DNA from: Ceratotherium simum simum
Lineage: Eukaryota > Chordata > Mammalia > Perissodactyla > Rhinocerotidae
Length of the DNA stretch: 64,000 nucleotides
Assembly: GCF_000283155.1 (NCBI RefSeq)
Contig: NW_004454217.1
Span: 3,359,949-3,423,948 of the forward strand
Direction: 5' to 3'
The notes below the pieces were generated by a model. The model saw only the letters and a list, made by a program, of their open reading frames with translations. It did no database searches and had not been told where the DNA came from. This document shows positions 49,223 through 61,397 of the stretch, piece after piece. Positions within the stretch are counted from its first letter, which is position 1; each line of letters begins with the position of its first letter. Made by a program: the position numbers and the translations under genes.

Positions 49223-50256
49223 AAAAAGCTAAAGAAAAAGATGTTATACCTAAAAGAGCAAGGTCTTGGTGGGTTTGAAAATCAAACTTTTCCTCATTTT
49301 TAGTCTCCCAAGATTCCAAAAGACACTAATTTCTAGGATGCTGGCAGAAAAAACATAGTTCAAAAATGGAGCGAAGGATAAGACTATAAAGAGTCTTTTT
49401 AAGAATTTTGAAAGATATAAGTCAAGACACTCTTTCAAATAGACAAAAGACTCTTTTGGAATCTTAAAGACACACATCTCAAATTGGGCTTCAAAGATTC
49501 CTATGAGTAATTGTCCCACAGCAGTTTCAAAGAACGCCCCAAGTAGGCATGGACTTATATCAAAGAAAGGAGGCATGTGGCTTTTGTATAATGGACTGAA
49601 CTCCAATAAGACTCATAGGGATCCCACAAATTTTTAAGAGGATGAGAAAACACTGTCAGGTGGACTAAAAAGTACAGGCAGTACAAAATTTAAAAAAAGA
49701 TCTTTAGACCCTTGAACTACTGCTTTCTATAAGAAAGAAGCCATCTGGGAAAACTACTCAGCTGCAAACATGAGCCATTTTTTATGGAAAAGAAATGATG
49801 GCTCAGAGGGCGGACACAAGAGGCCAGAAGATGAAAGCAAGAGCTGTGCAGAATCATTCCTAGACAGTAGGACTGAGCCCTAATCAAGGAACTAGCAGCA
49901 TGTTGCCTGGCTGTATTTCTGAATTGCTGTTGATTTGTGATTGCTTTGCGCCTCCCATTTCCTGCCCTTTATGAACACGAGTGTCTATAGCAGTTATCCT
50001 ATGCCTGCCCCACTATTGTTTGTTGGGTGTGATGTTTAAGATAATTTGTCTATTTGATTCATTAGTGTTCAGATCAAGAGGAATTATACCCAAAAAGCTG
50101 CATCTGAAGAGGCTCTTATGCACCCGTACCTGGTTTTGATGAGCTCATAGACTTTAAACTGATGCAGTAATGGGATGAGACTGGGATATGCACGGGAGAG
50201 GATAAGTGTATTTTCCATGTTGGAGGAATGTGAACTCTTGTGGTCAGAAGAAGGTT
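49223..50256 (+). mobile_element. MaLR internal sequence, 3' part (degenerate)
   Basis: The right-hand portion resembles MSTA/MLT1 internal sequence. Phrases are CAAACATGAGCCATTTTTTATGG, GGCCAGAAGATGAAAGC, GACAGTAGGACTGAGCCC, ATAGACTTTAAACTGATGC, AATGGGATGAGACTGGGATATG, and GTATTTTCCATGTTGGAGG. A purine-rich CAGAAGAAGG stands just before the LTR start at 50257, where a polypurine tract is expected. The part at 49223-49640 is less certain. No intact viral frame remains. Confidence 0.6.
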
Positions 50257-50340
50257 TGTGGCAGATTTTATTTTCTAAGAGGTTGTAACGATATCTCCCA
50301 GCCCACATGTGCTACTTAAAATGTGACCTTACCTTCAATT
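50257..50340 (+). mobile_element. MaLR-type 3' LTR, first about 84 bp
   Basis: It starts TGTGGCAGATTTTATTTTC, matching the beginning of the left LTR at 46421, and then ATCTCCCAGCCCACATGTG. Similarity to an LTR fades after about 50340, so the right LTR is truncated. Confidence 0.55.
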
Positions 50341-51564
50341 TAATTATAGTGCAAAATACTATTTCCTAATACAAAGATAGAAAAGAAAACTTGAGTAGCC
50401 ATTTGCAGACTTTGGTTCTACTCCTGGTCCTATTTGTGCTTGCTCTCTGACCTTAACAAACATCTTTTTCTCTCCAGACCTAAATTTCTTCCAATGTGAA
50501 ATGAAGGACTTGAATTTGGTCGGGGAAGTTTACTTGAGGGCCTCTTGACTTGCAGTAAATGCCGTTGCCAGCTCCGTGGGAGCTGAGCTCCAGGGTGTGC
50601 ACCTCATTCCAGACAGAGCATCTCTCCTTTTATCTGCTTTACATTTTGGACTTCTGCATAATTTTTCATTTGAAGAAAGAATTACACAGCTTAAAAAAAT
50701 AAAGCTTGAAGGCTGCTGTCTTTGATGATTTATATTGTCCCTTCCAACGGTAAAATTTTGTAATTTTGTTTTGCCCAATAGATCGTCTAATCCAATGACT
50801 TTTCAAAATTATGCTTTCTCTTCCTAACCTGTTAATGAAGGTTAAAGAAGTCAATCTGTTGCCTCAAGAGGAGTATATGAAAGAGCAAATGGGTTATCCA
50901 AAATTATTCTCTGATTCTACTGAAGACAGATATGGAGAAAACCATGAAAAAAAATTGAAGTAATTTCCAAACAATGAGGATTGTATTGTAATATTTTAAA
51001 AGGTGTTATTCCTTCTTCCTATGAAATATTAGTAAAATTTACTGGACTTATTTGATCTTAATTGGTCTTTGGATTGTATACTTATTAAAGGTCTCTTTCC
51101 AGTTCAGTAGAATGGATAAACTCTCACCAGAATGACTGCTGAAAACAACGCCAAATGATGATATGTGTTATGTCGGGGTTTAAGATTTGTTGTCATGATG
51201 AAAAAGTAAGGGATGTCAGTGACCTAGTGAGAACTACTGACAAATGATCTGAAAAGCAACAAGCAACAATGTACACTTTTACTTAGACCCAGTCTATAGA
51301 AAACTCTTATTCTTAATTGTTTTAGCTATTTTGTCTTAGTTATTGGTCACATGTGTACTAAAATGAATAAAATAAACCTTCCAAAGCAAAATAAAGTTGT
51401 ATGGCCTCCTCTGGCATTTGTATTCTCTAGCCAGTTTGACAATGGGGGAGGATCCTTCTTCCCTTGTTTTAAGGAATAATGGGCAATGATAATAGATAAG
51501 TCTTAAAATGTAAGGCGTAGCTTTATATAGATATAGTCTTAGTTTTGTTTTGTTTTTGTTGTCG
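50341..51564. other. Unassigned stretch, with a MIR piece
   Basis: A sense MIR fragment may lie at 50390-50520 (TTTGGTTCTACTCCTGGTCC, TGACCTTAACAAACATC, AATGTGAAATGAAGG). Beyond that no gene or repeat is recognised. Confidence 0.5.
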
Positions 51565-51634
51565 TATCCTAAGTTCCAAGGACACTACATGATATGTAAT
51601 AGGTGGTAAATGAATATTTGTTGAGTAAATAATA
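51565..51634 (+). mobile_element. L2 LINE 3' end, sense
   Basis: TTCCAAGGACACTACATGATATG and GTGGTAAATGAATATTTGTTGAG match the L2 tail. Confidence 0.55.
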
Positions 51635-51900
51635 ATAAACAGTAACAATACTTAGCCCTAACTGTGTGCCAGATGATATCCTAATTGATACATGCACACA
51701 CACACACACACACAATCTAAGCTTACCAACAACCATGTTAGGTAGGTAGTATTACCATCCTCATTTAATTTAATTTATTTTCATTTTTGGATCAAGAGAC
51801 AGAGAAATTAAATAACTTACCAAGTTCACACAGCTAGAAAACAAAAGAGCCGGTTTTCTATCCAAGGCAGTCCAGTCTAGAGTGCTACAACACTGTACTC
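51635..51900 (-). mobile_element. MIR SINE, antisense, with internal (CA)n
   Basis: Landmarks are ACTGTGTGCCAGATGATATCC, a CA run (51694-51714), CAACAACCATGTTAGGTAGG, TTACCAAGTTCACACAGCTAG, and GTCCAGTCTAGAGTGCTACAAC. The CA run replaces part of the MIR core. Confidence 0.8.
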
Positions 51901-53093
51901 CCTTGTCTCTATGAGTGGAACGAAACCTGCTTGTCATAAAACATACTTTGTTAAGGAATTGATTGTGATTTAGTTCATAAAGAGAGAGGAATACTAAATA
52001 TAAAATAAATAAGCATTGGTCTACTGGATGGGGGAAAACATTGACCACCAGACCACCAGATTTTCAATATATACAGAGCTCAGGATCATCAAAGCATTTT
52101 CCAAAGAAACAAACCCCTTGAAGAAACTTAATAGTATAAGTAGGATACATACACTCCTATTAGGACAGAATAACTCTCAAGGGGAACTCTAGAGTGGGTG
52201 ACATATGTCTTTTCTCCTCCAGTCACCCACTAGTCCTCAGTTACCCTTCAAGGGTTTTTCATGAGAACAGACACCTATTACTCCTTTCTGTTCAGCTCCC
52301 AAGACAACCACAAAATCTGCCTTCAAGATTTGGTCAATTAGATTAAATAATTATTTCATATGCCCTAGAATATTATAATTAAAAAAATAAGGACAAATAA
52401 GCTAAGAAGAGAAAGCTAAGGAAGCTGTTACTTGTGGAACTATTTCTGACAGTGTCGCACTGTTGTTGGGGCATATTTGAGAGATTGGGTCCTTTCAAGT
52501 ACCCCTGACATCACATCTTGCTGGCATTTATCGATCCTCCCTATTTGCAAAGAAGACCTTCCTCTATGGTTCATGAGAAATCAATGATCAGTCACATTGA
52601 ATTTTTTATTTTTTTTTGGTAAGAACGTATTATATGCAGCTCAGTCAACTTTATTCTTTCTGTTTACAGGCAGAACCAAGGATTTATTAACGGTCTTCAA
52701 ATACCATATTCTATGTGAATCATGACTAAAACATAACTTCTCTAAAATGAGATTAGGTCACCCAATGCCCTTTCCAAATACTGCTACAGATAGTGGCTGT
52801 TTATGTAAAAATTGAAATTCTTTATTGCTTCGTCAGTAGATCCCTAGAAAGGAAAAAACAACAGCAATTTCTAATCTCTGCATATCTATCATGGCACAGC
52901 ATTCAGAGGCCCCAAGTGAAATAAAAGTAATTTATAGACTAAACAAGACCTCAATAATAAGTGGTGAGAAAATAAAATCCTATATTTAAGTCCAGTCTAA
53001 AATATAGTGTGTTATTAAAGAAACGTCGTAAACAGTAGACAAGAAGGTAACATTTTCTTTCTTTGCAATAAATAGGCTTACGATGAGTTAATT
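51901..53093. other. Unassigned non-coding stretch
   Basis: No gene, RNA or repeat family recognised. A T-rich run (about 52605-52620) is the only simple feature. Confidence 0.5.
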
Positions 53094-53106
53094 TCCTTTA
53101 CTTCTT

Positions 53107-53316
53107 TTTTTTTTATGATTTTATTTATTCATTTATTTTTTCCCCCAAAGCCCCAGTAGATAGTTGTGTGTCATAGCTGCACATCCTTCTAGTTGCTGTA
53201 TGTGGGACGGCGGCCATGAGGCAGGAGAAGCGGTGCGTCGGTGCGCGCCCGGGATCCTAACTCGGGCCACCAGCAGCGGAGCACGTGCACTTAACCGCAA
53301 AGCCACGGGCCGGCCC
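53107..53316 (-). mobile_element. ERE SINE of the second 3' architecture, antisense
   Basis: On the minus strand it starts GGCCGGCCCGTGGCTTTGCGG and passes through the GGATGTGCAGCTATGACACAC block to CTGGGGCTTTGGGGG and an A-rich tail. A perfect 13-bp target-site duplication (TCCTTTACTTCTT) lies at 53094-53106 and 53317-53329. The G+C-rich body stands out from the AT-rich flanks. A 68-codon open frame across it is not a gene. Confidence 0.93.
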
Positions 53317-53329
53317 TCCTTTACTTCTT

Positions 53330-55229
53330 ATAGAACTGGCCATTTGACTTCTTCTGAATGGAATCTGTAATGTTCCACTTTTATTCACAGTTCTTAGTTA
53401 TTTACCTCACAAAGAGTGTTATTTAATACAAAACTCGATTTCTACATGTCTTTCTGAAAGCAGAAGAAGGCAAGATAATGGTCCAAAATTAAATTACAAT
53501 ATATTACCCTGCAATAGAAGTTTTCGTTAGAAAATCTCAAATCCTTCACCAATAATAATTAAGTAGAAATATCAAATGCAGTCTGAGAGGTCTTGGTGGG
53601 TTATTTCTGACTACTGCACTTCAGTGGGAGGAAATTAAATGGCTGCCAGAGGCTATACTATGACTCAGTTGGGAAGATAGATTAAGAAATCAAGCATCCT
53701 AGATTTTATCCATATTGAGGGGAAAAAACCCAAAACAATGAGGCAGAAGAAAAGCCTCAGGGAAAGTGTCTAAAACTAATGGAAATACATGTGAAAAATA
53801 GTAATTGAGGCATGTGCTGTTGCTCTTTATAGATGGAGCCAAGGTGCCATTTTTCATGTTGCTAGTTGAGAAATTAAAGTAAGAGTTTATGCGTTTGTTG
53901 ATTGGATAATCCTTTTCATTCTCACTTAGGCGTAGTTTTATGCGATTCAGAGGGAGAGTGATATAAAGGCACATGGTTGGGGATATTCAGAAGCAGGATT
54001 TGTTTTGCATGTATGTACATATGTAGTGCCTATGAATTTTAGTCCACAATCTCAACTGTGGAAAAAATGTCATTTATTTTTTTTCTTTAAATCAAATTAA
54101 ATCCAAATATAAGCCTCTTTCCTGCGGCAATAGAGGAAAATTCATACTCAGGAATTAGCTGGAGGACTAGTTCCTTCCTTAAGATTGCCCCAAAACCAAG
54201 GAGGCCTAAGTAATGCTTGACAAAAGGAAGAAGGGGCTCTAGTTTTCAATCATCATGGTCATCAGTAATCACCTCATTGTCTGAGCCAAGATGGGTCCTA
54301 GATACCCAACAGCTGAGCTGCTCCATTCCATGCTTGATGAACAGACATCTTTGCTGAGGTTGAGAACCTAGGGCTGCCTAGAGTTAAGCCATTTTCCTCT
54401 GAGTTCCTGCCACCTCCCTGGGGCTTCTGCAAGGAAATGGGAATCCCCACTAGGGCAGCTCCCAGTGCCTTGCTCTCCTTTCCAGCCTCAGGGAGTTTCC
54501 AATTCACTTTCTCTAAAATCAAAGGGCTCACCTCTCCCCACGTCACTTACAGGAAGGCAGAATGTCTCTAAGTATCTTCTGTTTTTGACCTTTGCATCAC
54601 AGCTTTCCCCTGAAGCGGGAAAATCCAAGTGTCTGGCCACCTGTGTTGAGTTGAGGGTAGGGGTGGAGGCTGGAAGGAATACTACTGGCAGAAAAAAAAA
54701 AAAAAAGACAAATTGATCTTCCAATAATTGAATCTTTTAAAAAGGCACGCATAATGCATCTAACTTCTAAACATGTAGTGTTGCATAACCATGTATATTT
54801 TATCTTGGAGGGAGCATTATGCAAATAAACTATATTCCACAGACCATCCCACTTTGCTCAGATATAGGAAGAGTGTCAAATTATTCACATCAGCAGTATG
54901 GTATTACTGAATCACTAACAAAGGCTCATTACTAAGTCATTGAAAACTCAGCGGACAGGAATGCATCTGTTACCGCCTCGTCTTTCAATGTCATGAGGAA
55001 CTAAGGCATTTAGCTGCTATGAAGTTTGGATGGTTTCACCTATAGAGCAACAATATAATACTTTTTCAACAGATGAGCCCAAAGACATCCTGATTTAATC
55101 AAAGCATCCAATGTAACATTAAAGGGATAAATGGAGGTTGGCCAGCCCCAAACGGTAACACTGTGATCATGACACTTCAAAATTATTTCCAATTTGGCTT
55201 CAGACTTCTTGAATTTCATGAAGTTTGGA
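53330..55229. other. Unassigned non-coding stretch
   Basis: No gene is recognised. The segment 54250-54700 is richer in G and C and ends in an A run at 54691-54706. Four overlapping short frames there share no domain that I know. It could be a decayed LTR or unique sequence. Confidence 0.45.
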
Positions 55230-55690
55230 AATAAACGGGTTTGAACAGAAGTATAACAACTTATGAAATCTTTTCTGCTTCTGTTTCCTTATCAGTAAAA
55301 TGGAGATAAAATAGTATGCAGGGGCCAGTCCGCTGGCCTAGTGGTTAAGTTCGCGGGCTCCACTATGGCGGCCCGAGGTTTGCAGTTTCGGATCCCGGGT
55401 GCAGACTTACACACCACTTATCAAGCCATGCTGTGGCAGGCATCCCACATATGAAGTAGAGGAAGATGGGCATAGATGTTAGCGCAGGGCCAATCTTCCT
55501 CAGCAGAAAGAGGAGGATTGGCAGCAGATGTTAGCTCAGGGCTAGTCTTCCTCACACACACACACACACACACAAATAGTATGTGGATCACAGGATTATT
55601 GTGAGGATTGAATGTGTTAATACATATAAAGTATTTAAAACCAGACTGGGACAAAATAGTATTCAATAAATCTTTGTTGTTTATTAATAT
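55230..55690 (+). mobile_element. MIR SINE split by an ERE
   Basis: The left half runs to 55320 (TCTGTTTCCTTATCAGTAAAATGG) and the right half resumes after the ERE (ATTATTGTGAGGATTGAATGTG, AAGTATTTAAAACCAGACTGGG, CAATAAATCTTTGTTG). Both are in sense order and join when the ERE and one copy of its target-site duplication are removed. Confidence 0.75.
55321..55573 (+). mobile_element. ERE SINE with a (CA)n tail
   Basis: It starts GGGGCCAGTCCGCTGGCCTAG, with B-box-like GTTTCGGATCCC and both 3' modules. The usual CTTCCTCACAAAA end has become CTTCCTCACACACACACACA. The target-site duplication AAATAGTATG is at 55309-55318 and 55574-55583. It is inserted in a MIR. Confidence 0.92.
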
Positions 55691-56233
55691 TATCATTATA
55701 GTTACTATTATTATTATAATAAATATGTTGAGCATAATAAGATTATTTTATATCTCGAGAATGCTAGGTGAGAATGCATGCAGTGTCTCATGTCAGATCC
55801 TCGAACATGAAACACCTAAGGAAAGATGTCCTGTTGATGAGGATAGTAAAGTAGCAAAGTGGCATAATGGGTTACAACAGGCCATAATTTATTCTTACAT
55901 AGAAGAATCTCCACACAAAATTCGAAAAATCCAAACACAATACTAAAATACAATTCAGTGTATTGTTTTCAGTTGAATTGAGAATTCTGGGTCCTAGACG
56001 AATAAATATTAAACATTAACCAATAGAAAGCTGAGACTATTCCTTTTAGAGCAGAATCATATTAAACATAAAAGATGAAACTGATATTACCTCAACTTTT
56101 AAGGCAACCAAGCAGAGAGGCAGAAAAATTGTTTTGCTCTAATTCACCTACTGGCAGAATAAGGAGTAGAACTTGATTTCTGTGTCACTCTCCCTATCCC
56201 CATGGTACTTATATGCTACACTACACCTTCAAG

Positions 56234-56830
56234 ACCACTGGTTGACAAACTTCTTCATTAAAGCACCAGATAGTAAATATTTTCGGCTTTGCCAGCCAAA
56301 CCATCTCTACTCAACTCTGCCAGTGAAGCACAGAGCAGCTACAGACATTACGTAAATGAATACATGTGGCTGTGTTACAATGAAACTCCATTTATGGACA
56401 CTGAAATTTGAATTGTTTTAATTGTCATATGTCACAAATCTTATTTTTCTTTTGGTGTATTTCAACTATTTAACACGGTAAAAACCAGGGCTGGCCCGGT
56501 GGCGCAAGTGGTTAAGTGCACGCGCTCCGCTGCGGCGGCCCCTGGTTCGTCGGTTCGGATCCCGGGTGCGCACCGACACACCGCTTTGCGAGCCATGCTG
56601 TGGGGGAGTCCCACATAAGGTAGAGGAAGATGGGCATGGATGTTAGCCCAGGGCCAGTCTTCCTCAGCAAAAAGAGGAGGATTGGCAGACGTTAGCTCAG
56701 GGCAGATCTTCCTCAAAAAAAAAATAAATAAATAAAATAAAGTAAAACGGTAAAAACCATTCTTAGCTCACAGGCTGTGCAAAAACAGGTGGCAGGCTGG
56801 ATTTGACTAGTGGGTTGTAGTTTGCCAAAA
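56234..56830 (+). mobile_element. hAT-type DNA transposon relic split by an ERE
   Basis: Landmarks left of the ERE are CACTGGTTGACAAACTTC, AGTAAATATTTTCGGCTTTGCC, CTACTCAACTCTGCC and GTGGCTGTGTTACAATGAAACTCC. To the right are TCTTAGCTCACAGGCTGTGC, AAAAACAGGTGGCAGGCTGG and GTGGGTTGTAGTTTGCC-like sequence. This is a common mammalian hAT non-autonomous element with no transposase. I do not give a family number. Confidence 0.65.
56488..56746 (+). mobile_element. ERE SINE, full length, well preserved
   Basis: It starts GGGCTGGCCCGGTGGCGCAAGTGG and keeps A-box-like GGCGCAAGTGGTTAAG and B box GGTTCGGATCCC with several CpGs, which suggests a recent insertion. Both 3' modules and a TAAA-type tail are present. 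A perfect 13-bp target-site duplication (ACGGTAAAAACCA) lies at 56475-56487 and 56747-56759. It interrupts a hAT relic. Confidence 0.94.
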
Positions 56831-58319
56831 TCCCCTCTAGCCATGGACTGTTGATATGACAAGAAACTTGGTTACAATTTGTAAGCAAGCGAAGTCTATT
56901 ATGTGGGAGAACCTATGAAAGTAAAGACTTCTCACCTATAATAATGGCCAAGTCACTCCTGAAGAAAACAGAAATTTTCATTTCAGACACAGAAGTATGT
57001 ATATATAAGAACTCGTCTATATATATGTTCTTATAGCTGAGAATAGTTACAATGAAATCAACCTGCTGAATTTTGTGCTGACATTTTTTAGTTTACCCAT
57101 TCAATTGAGGTTATCAATTTCCTATTCCTAAGTTCCCACAACCCATACCAGTTCATTGCCCTCCAACACTTACTGAGCATCAAATACATGCAAAGTAAGT
57201 TCTCAATGAAGCAGTTGTACTTAAAATTCCCTCTTAAAAGCAGTCTGTTCTTTTTAATTTGCTGAAAATCACCATCAAGAAGCTCAACTGTTTAGCAGAC
57301 TCTAAATTCGTGGCGACACAAACATTTGTATTAAAAAAGTCAACTGCCTAATCAAGCAATTCTTCCACCTTGCTCTCATTAACTGGCCTTCTAAATGACA
57401 AGGTTTCCTATTCTGAGTGCTCATTTAACATCTGAAAACTGATTGCTCATTATTGTGATTAACGCATTATTATAAGTAAACGATGCATCAGCTTGTTGGC
57501 AATCTGAACAGTTTCTGAGCAGATGGAAGATAAATATAGGTGATGTATCTTTTTTTCTCATTTTAAGTTTCTGACCTTACCTAATACAGTCTAAATTGAC
57601 TGGCTTCTACATTGCTGTTTGTAATTTCATCTTGGGTATAGCGAATTTAAAATATTACTATTATTATACTTTAAATAGAATTGAAGAGGAATTAAAAAAT
57701 AAAAGATCACGCGAAATACATCCATTCAGATCAAGGATAAATTCTACAACTCTTTCTTTAGAAAAGCTTATTCCCTGGCAGGCAGCTACATAAGTAAGTG
57801 ATATGCAACCTGGGCATCAACATTATGCTGTTATATAAAAGGCCAAGAATACAGATTCTATTCCCATGTGAAATGTTTAACATCTCATAGTTCCTGAGAA
57901 CATAGCCTATACCTGATCTTAGCTAACACTCTTGCAAATGAAACCTATTTTTTAAAAAATCTAAGAACAGAGGCAGTTGTACATAGGACTCACTATACCT
58001 AAATCCCATGCTTTGATGAAAAAATAAAAGCTCATACTACAGTATAGTGGATGGACATTTTTCATATATGAATGTGGAGATTTCAGTAGTTGAACTCAAT
58101 TCTACTTATAATTTCATTCTTTACCTTAAAAGTTTACATATCTAATAATGTAATAAACCCTCTTTCCAAAATATCCATCTCCGATAAAAAATAAAATTGT
58201 CAACAATGTGTCTTGCCACCTCAATTGTTATTAAGAACAGTGAAGATTTTATTTGGTTTCCTTTGTGCTCATGGAATTCTGCGGCTGTCACATTATTTAC
58301 TGGTACTGCATTTGAACAT
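56831..58319. other. Unassigned non-coding stretch
   Basis: No gene or repeat family recognised. An open stretch at 57596-57793 is discussed among the rejected items. Confidence 0.5.
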
Positions 58320-58520
58320 GAAAGAAAAGGGAATGTCTACTATATGATAGATATGGAGCCAAGCATTATTCATTTTATTTCGTTAAATCCTCACAACAGA
58401 CATACAATATAAGTACTCAGCCCTACTTCATATTTCAAAAAAATTATGGCCCCAGAAGTTTCAGTATCTGGCTAAAATTTACCCGATACAGCACAGGGCT
58501 GGAATTCAAACACAGGGCTC
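58320..58520 (-). mobile_element. MIR SINE, antisense
   Basis: Landmarks are ATGTCTACTATATGATAGATATGG, TTTCGTTAAATCCTCACAAC, AGCACAGGGCTGGAATTCAAAC and GGCTCTTTGCCGTCTG. It directly abuts an L2 tail. Confidence 0.75.
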
Positions 58521-58524
58521 TTTG

Positions 58525-58632
58525 CCGTCTGAGACTGTAAGCTCCATGAGGGCAGGGCCATGTCTGTCTACATCTTCTCTGTGCCCAAAGTAAATTCCAG
58601 TCAATACCTGCTAAATCATGAATAAATATATA
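58525..58632 (+). mobile_element. L2 LINE 3' end, sense
   Basis: GTAAGCTCCATGAGGGCAGGGCCATG is an almost perfect L2 landmark, followed by ATACCTGCTAAATCATGAATAAATA at the tail. Confidence 0.8.
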
Positions 58633-61397
58633 TCTCTTTCTACCATACCACAAGGTTTCCCAAAAAAAGACTTAAAACATGTTACTCCTCAAAAAGTATG
58701 ATTTCAAAATATGTCACATGCTATAATTTATCTGCTACCTTGAGCCTCTTAATCAGGTGTGGCTTGGTGAAACTCAGGGAAATGCAGATACCCATAGGTA
58801 AAAAAAAATAAATCTCATGTTCCTTCACTTAGGAAATCGTATGTAATTTTCTTTCCAACATAACAATGATCTTTTGACTATAATAACATAAATATGTAAC
58901 ATGTTTTGAGTGCGGACTATGTGCTGGAACTCTGTAAAATATTTCATATTCATTTATATGATCTCATAGTTTCAGTCTTTATTTAAAAATTTCTGCAATA
59001 TAATTTCTTATCTTTTGGAATTATTCTTTTTTTACTTTTTTTGCGAAGAATATAGAAACTGGGTCCCTCTGAGATTAAGAATCCCTCCCACTCTTCTGGT
59101 TGTGTTTTCTTAGCTACCCTTGTGTCACAGCAAAGAGACTCGTGGATGCATACTAATTCCATTCATTGTATTGTTCTCTTCATGTACCAGACCGTGAAGT
59201 TGTTGTCAGTCTCGTTAGCACCGACTTCAGTGACATTTCATTCCACATCTCTACACCTCCCTCTTGATACACTGTCATTTGTCATTATCTTTTGTTTATA
59301 GCACTTCCACCTGTTTATCATCCATGTGTAGGACTCATCAGACCCAACTGCATTAATTTGGCAAGTAAAATTATCTCTGGCATTGTATGAAATGTGGTGC
59401 TACCATTCCAACATATCAGCTCATTTCTGCTTCTCATTATTCAATTATGGTAACAGAAAGGTAGGGAATCTGATCTGTTTGTTTAATCTTTGCAAGAAAA
59501 AAAATTCTCCATAATATTTGTACATAAGGTGGACCCTGGAGACATGTAGAGCTTCTTGGCTGCCATCAAAAGAGAAAGATTTTATAAGCGTGTTAAATTA
59601 TCACTTTACAAAAAACTCAGAATTATCTATAGTGTAGGCTTAAAGACTCTTTAGAAAATCAACTAGGAAACTAAAGCAGGAAAAAAAATGGGATAACACA
59701 TGAGATTGTGAGAAAAGGTAGGTAACATTTTTTACTCCCGTTTCTTTCTTACCAGTATTTTACAATCTTCTTTCAACAGCCACTCTTCTTTTGAATTGTC
59801 CTTCCTCATTGAAACAACTCTACACACTTGCCAACTCTTTGTTCTGATGTTAGCCCATGGGACCATCTAACTTCTATTTCAATAAATATGTGAGATCCCA
59901 CTGCACACCAGAGATTTGGAGCTATTTCTTCTCTTGTTTGCATCAGTAACCATTTGCTCTTTACTGGTACCCTGTCTTTTCCCTCTATTAGATTCCTTGC
60001 TAACCATCTTTTAAAAGCACATTGCAACTACCCTACTTGCTTTTTAACTTACTTAGAAATAAAATTTGATAACCAGGCTGAGGAGTTTACTCTGTTCTAT
60101 TGTTTTAATACTTTTAGCTGCTATACCCAAGACAAAGCAATAAACTACAATGGGGAAGCCAAAACATTTAGAGTTTGTTAATGTCAGTAGGCTACCATGA
60201 AAAAGGCTTCCAATCTTAACTTTCTCATTGTACATACACTCCTTAATCTTTGGCAAGGATGCCTACACTTCACTGTGGAAGAGTAGTCCTCTAGCAGCTT
60301 ACCTAGTCTTTTGTGATTGACCAAAGCAATGGTTTTTTGATTTCTCCTTTGTCTTGGCCTCTCTTCTTTTATCTTACTGCCGTTTCCCTTCTCAGTGACT
60401 TTCTTGACTTAGATTTATGTTTGTCGACTTTGCTGGCTCTTCTCTAACCTTTCTGAACCCTACTTCTCATGCTTTTTTGGTATTCCATTTCCTTTTTACA
60501 CCCAAGAAGAAATAGATTCTGGACTAAGATTTTATGTTTTTCTTTTCTTTTTTTCTATTTAATGTATAACATTGCACTCTCTCAGATACAACAATAGCCT
60601 GTCTCATTTATACACAAGTCTCTACAATTCTGCAAAATCCTCAAGGCAAAGTTAGAGAAAAAGCATTTTGGCCTATTTATTGGTATAGGGAGATCTGAAA
60701 GCACTGCATCCAAGAAAAATATCAGGGTTCCTCATATAAGGAGTTCTACACCCAGTCTCTCCATTCAAGGTAGAAACACCCAGAATATTAATTAATTAAT
60801 TTATAGCTTAAAGTTCCTTAGAAACTTAGAGAAAACTAAAGGAAAATGAAAAAATAAAAGTTGCCTACATATAAACCTCAAGTGCAGTTTCTAGAGCAAA
60901 GATAATGACTGACCACATTTCTTGAGTGAGGTATGGCTAGACCATGGACCAAAACTAAATGAAAACCCCTTCTGAGATTCATGTTACACTGCAAGCCAAA
61001 TTGATAAAACTATGGTAATGCTTTGATCAAAGCTAAAAAAAGTTATACTTCAGACCAAATGATAATATCATTATAAATTATACTGATGATGTATTCAAAA
61101 TAATGCAATGTTCTAAAAGGTATAAAATATTAGAAGGACAATAGTGTAATGTACACAGAGCTCTAAAATTAATATATAAATATTAATTAGCATTATTGTT
61201 GTAATGGAAACAGAGACGATTAAGGCCTTTTGTCAGTAACACTACAGAATTCTGAATCTTATCCTTGGTCGGATTGTTAGACTTTGCTCAAGCTATTTCA
61301 TGATGTCCTGGTAAAACTTTCTGCACTTCTTTTGAAAAATATCCAATCATTTGAAGAACTTAACAAAGATAAGTATGCTCAACAGGTTTATGTTGAA
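58633..61397. other. Mostly unassigned stretch
   Basis: A short antisense MIR-like piece may lie at 58880-58975 (TTTTGAGTGCGGACTATGTGC). Otherwise no gene or family is recognised. Open frames near 59806-60256 have no recognisable domain. Confidence 0.45.

Noticed and set aside
57591..57797. Possible exon: TTACCTAATACAG before and a strong GTAAGTG donor-like site after an open stretch
   Set aside because: The open frame ends in TAA exactly at the donor, the peptide has no recognisable domain, and acceptor and donor matches of this quality are common by chance. It would need transcript evidence.
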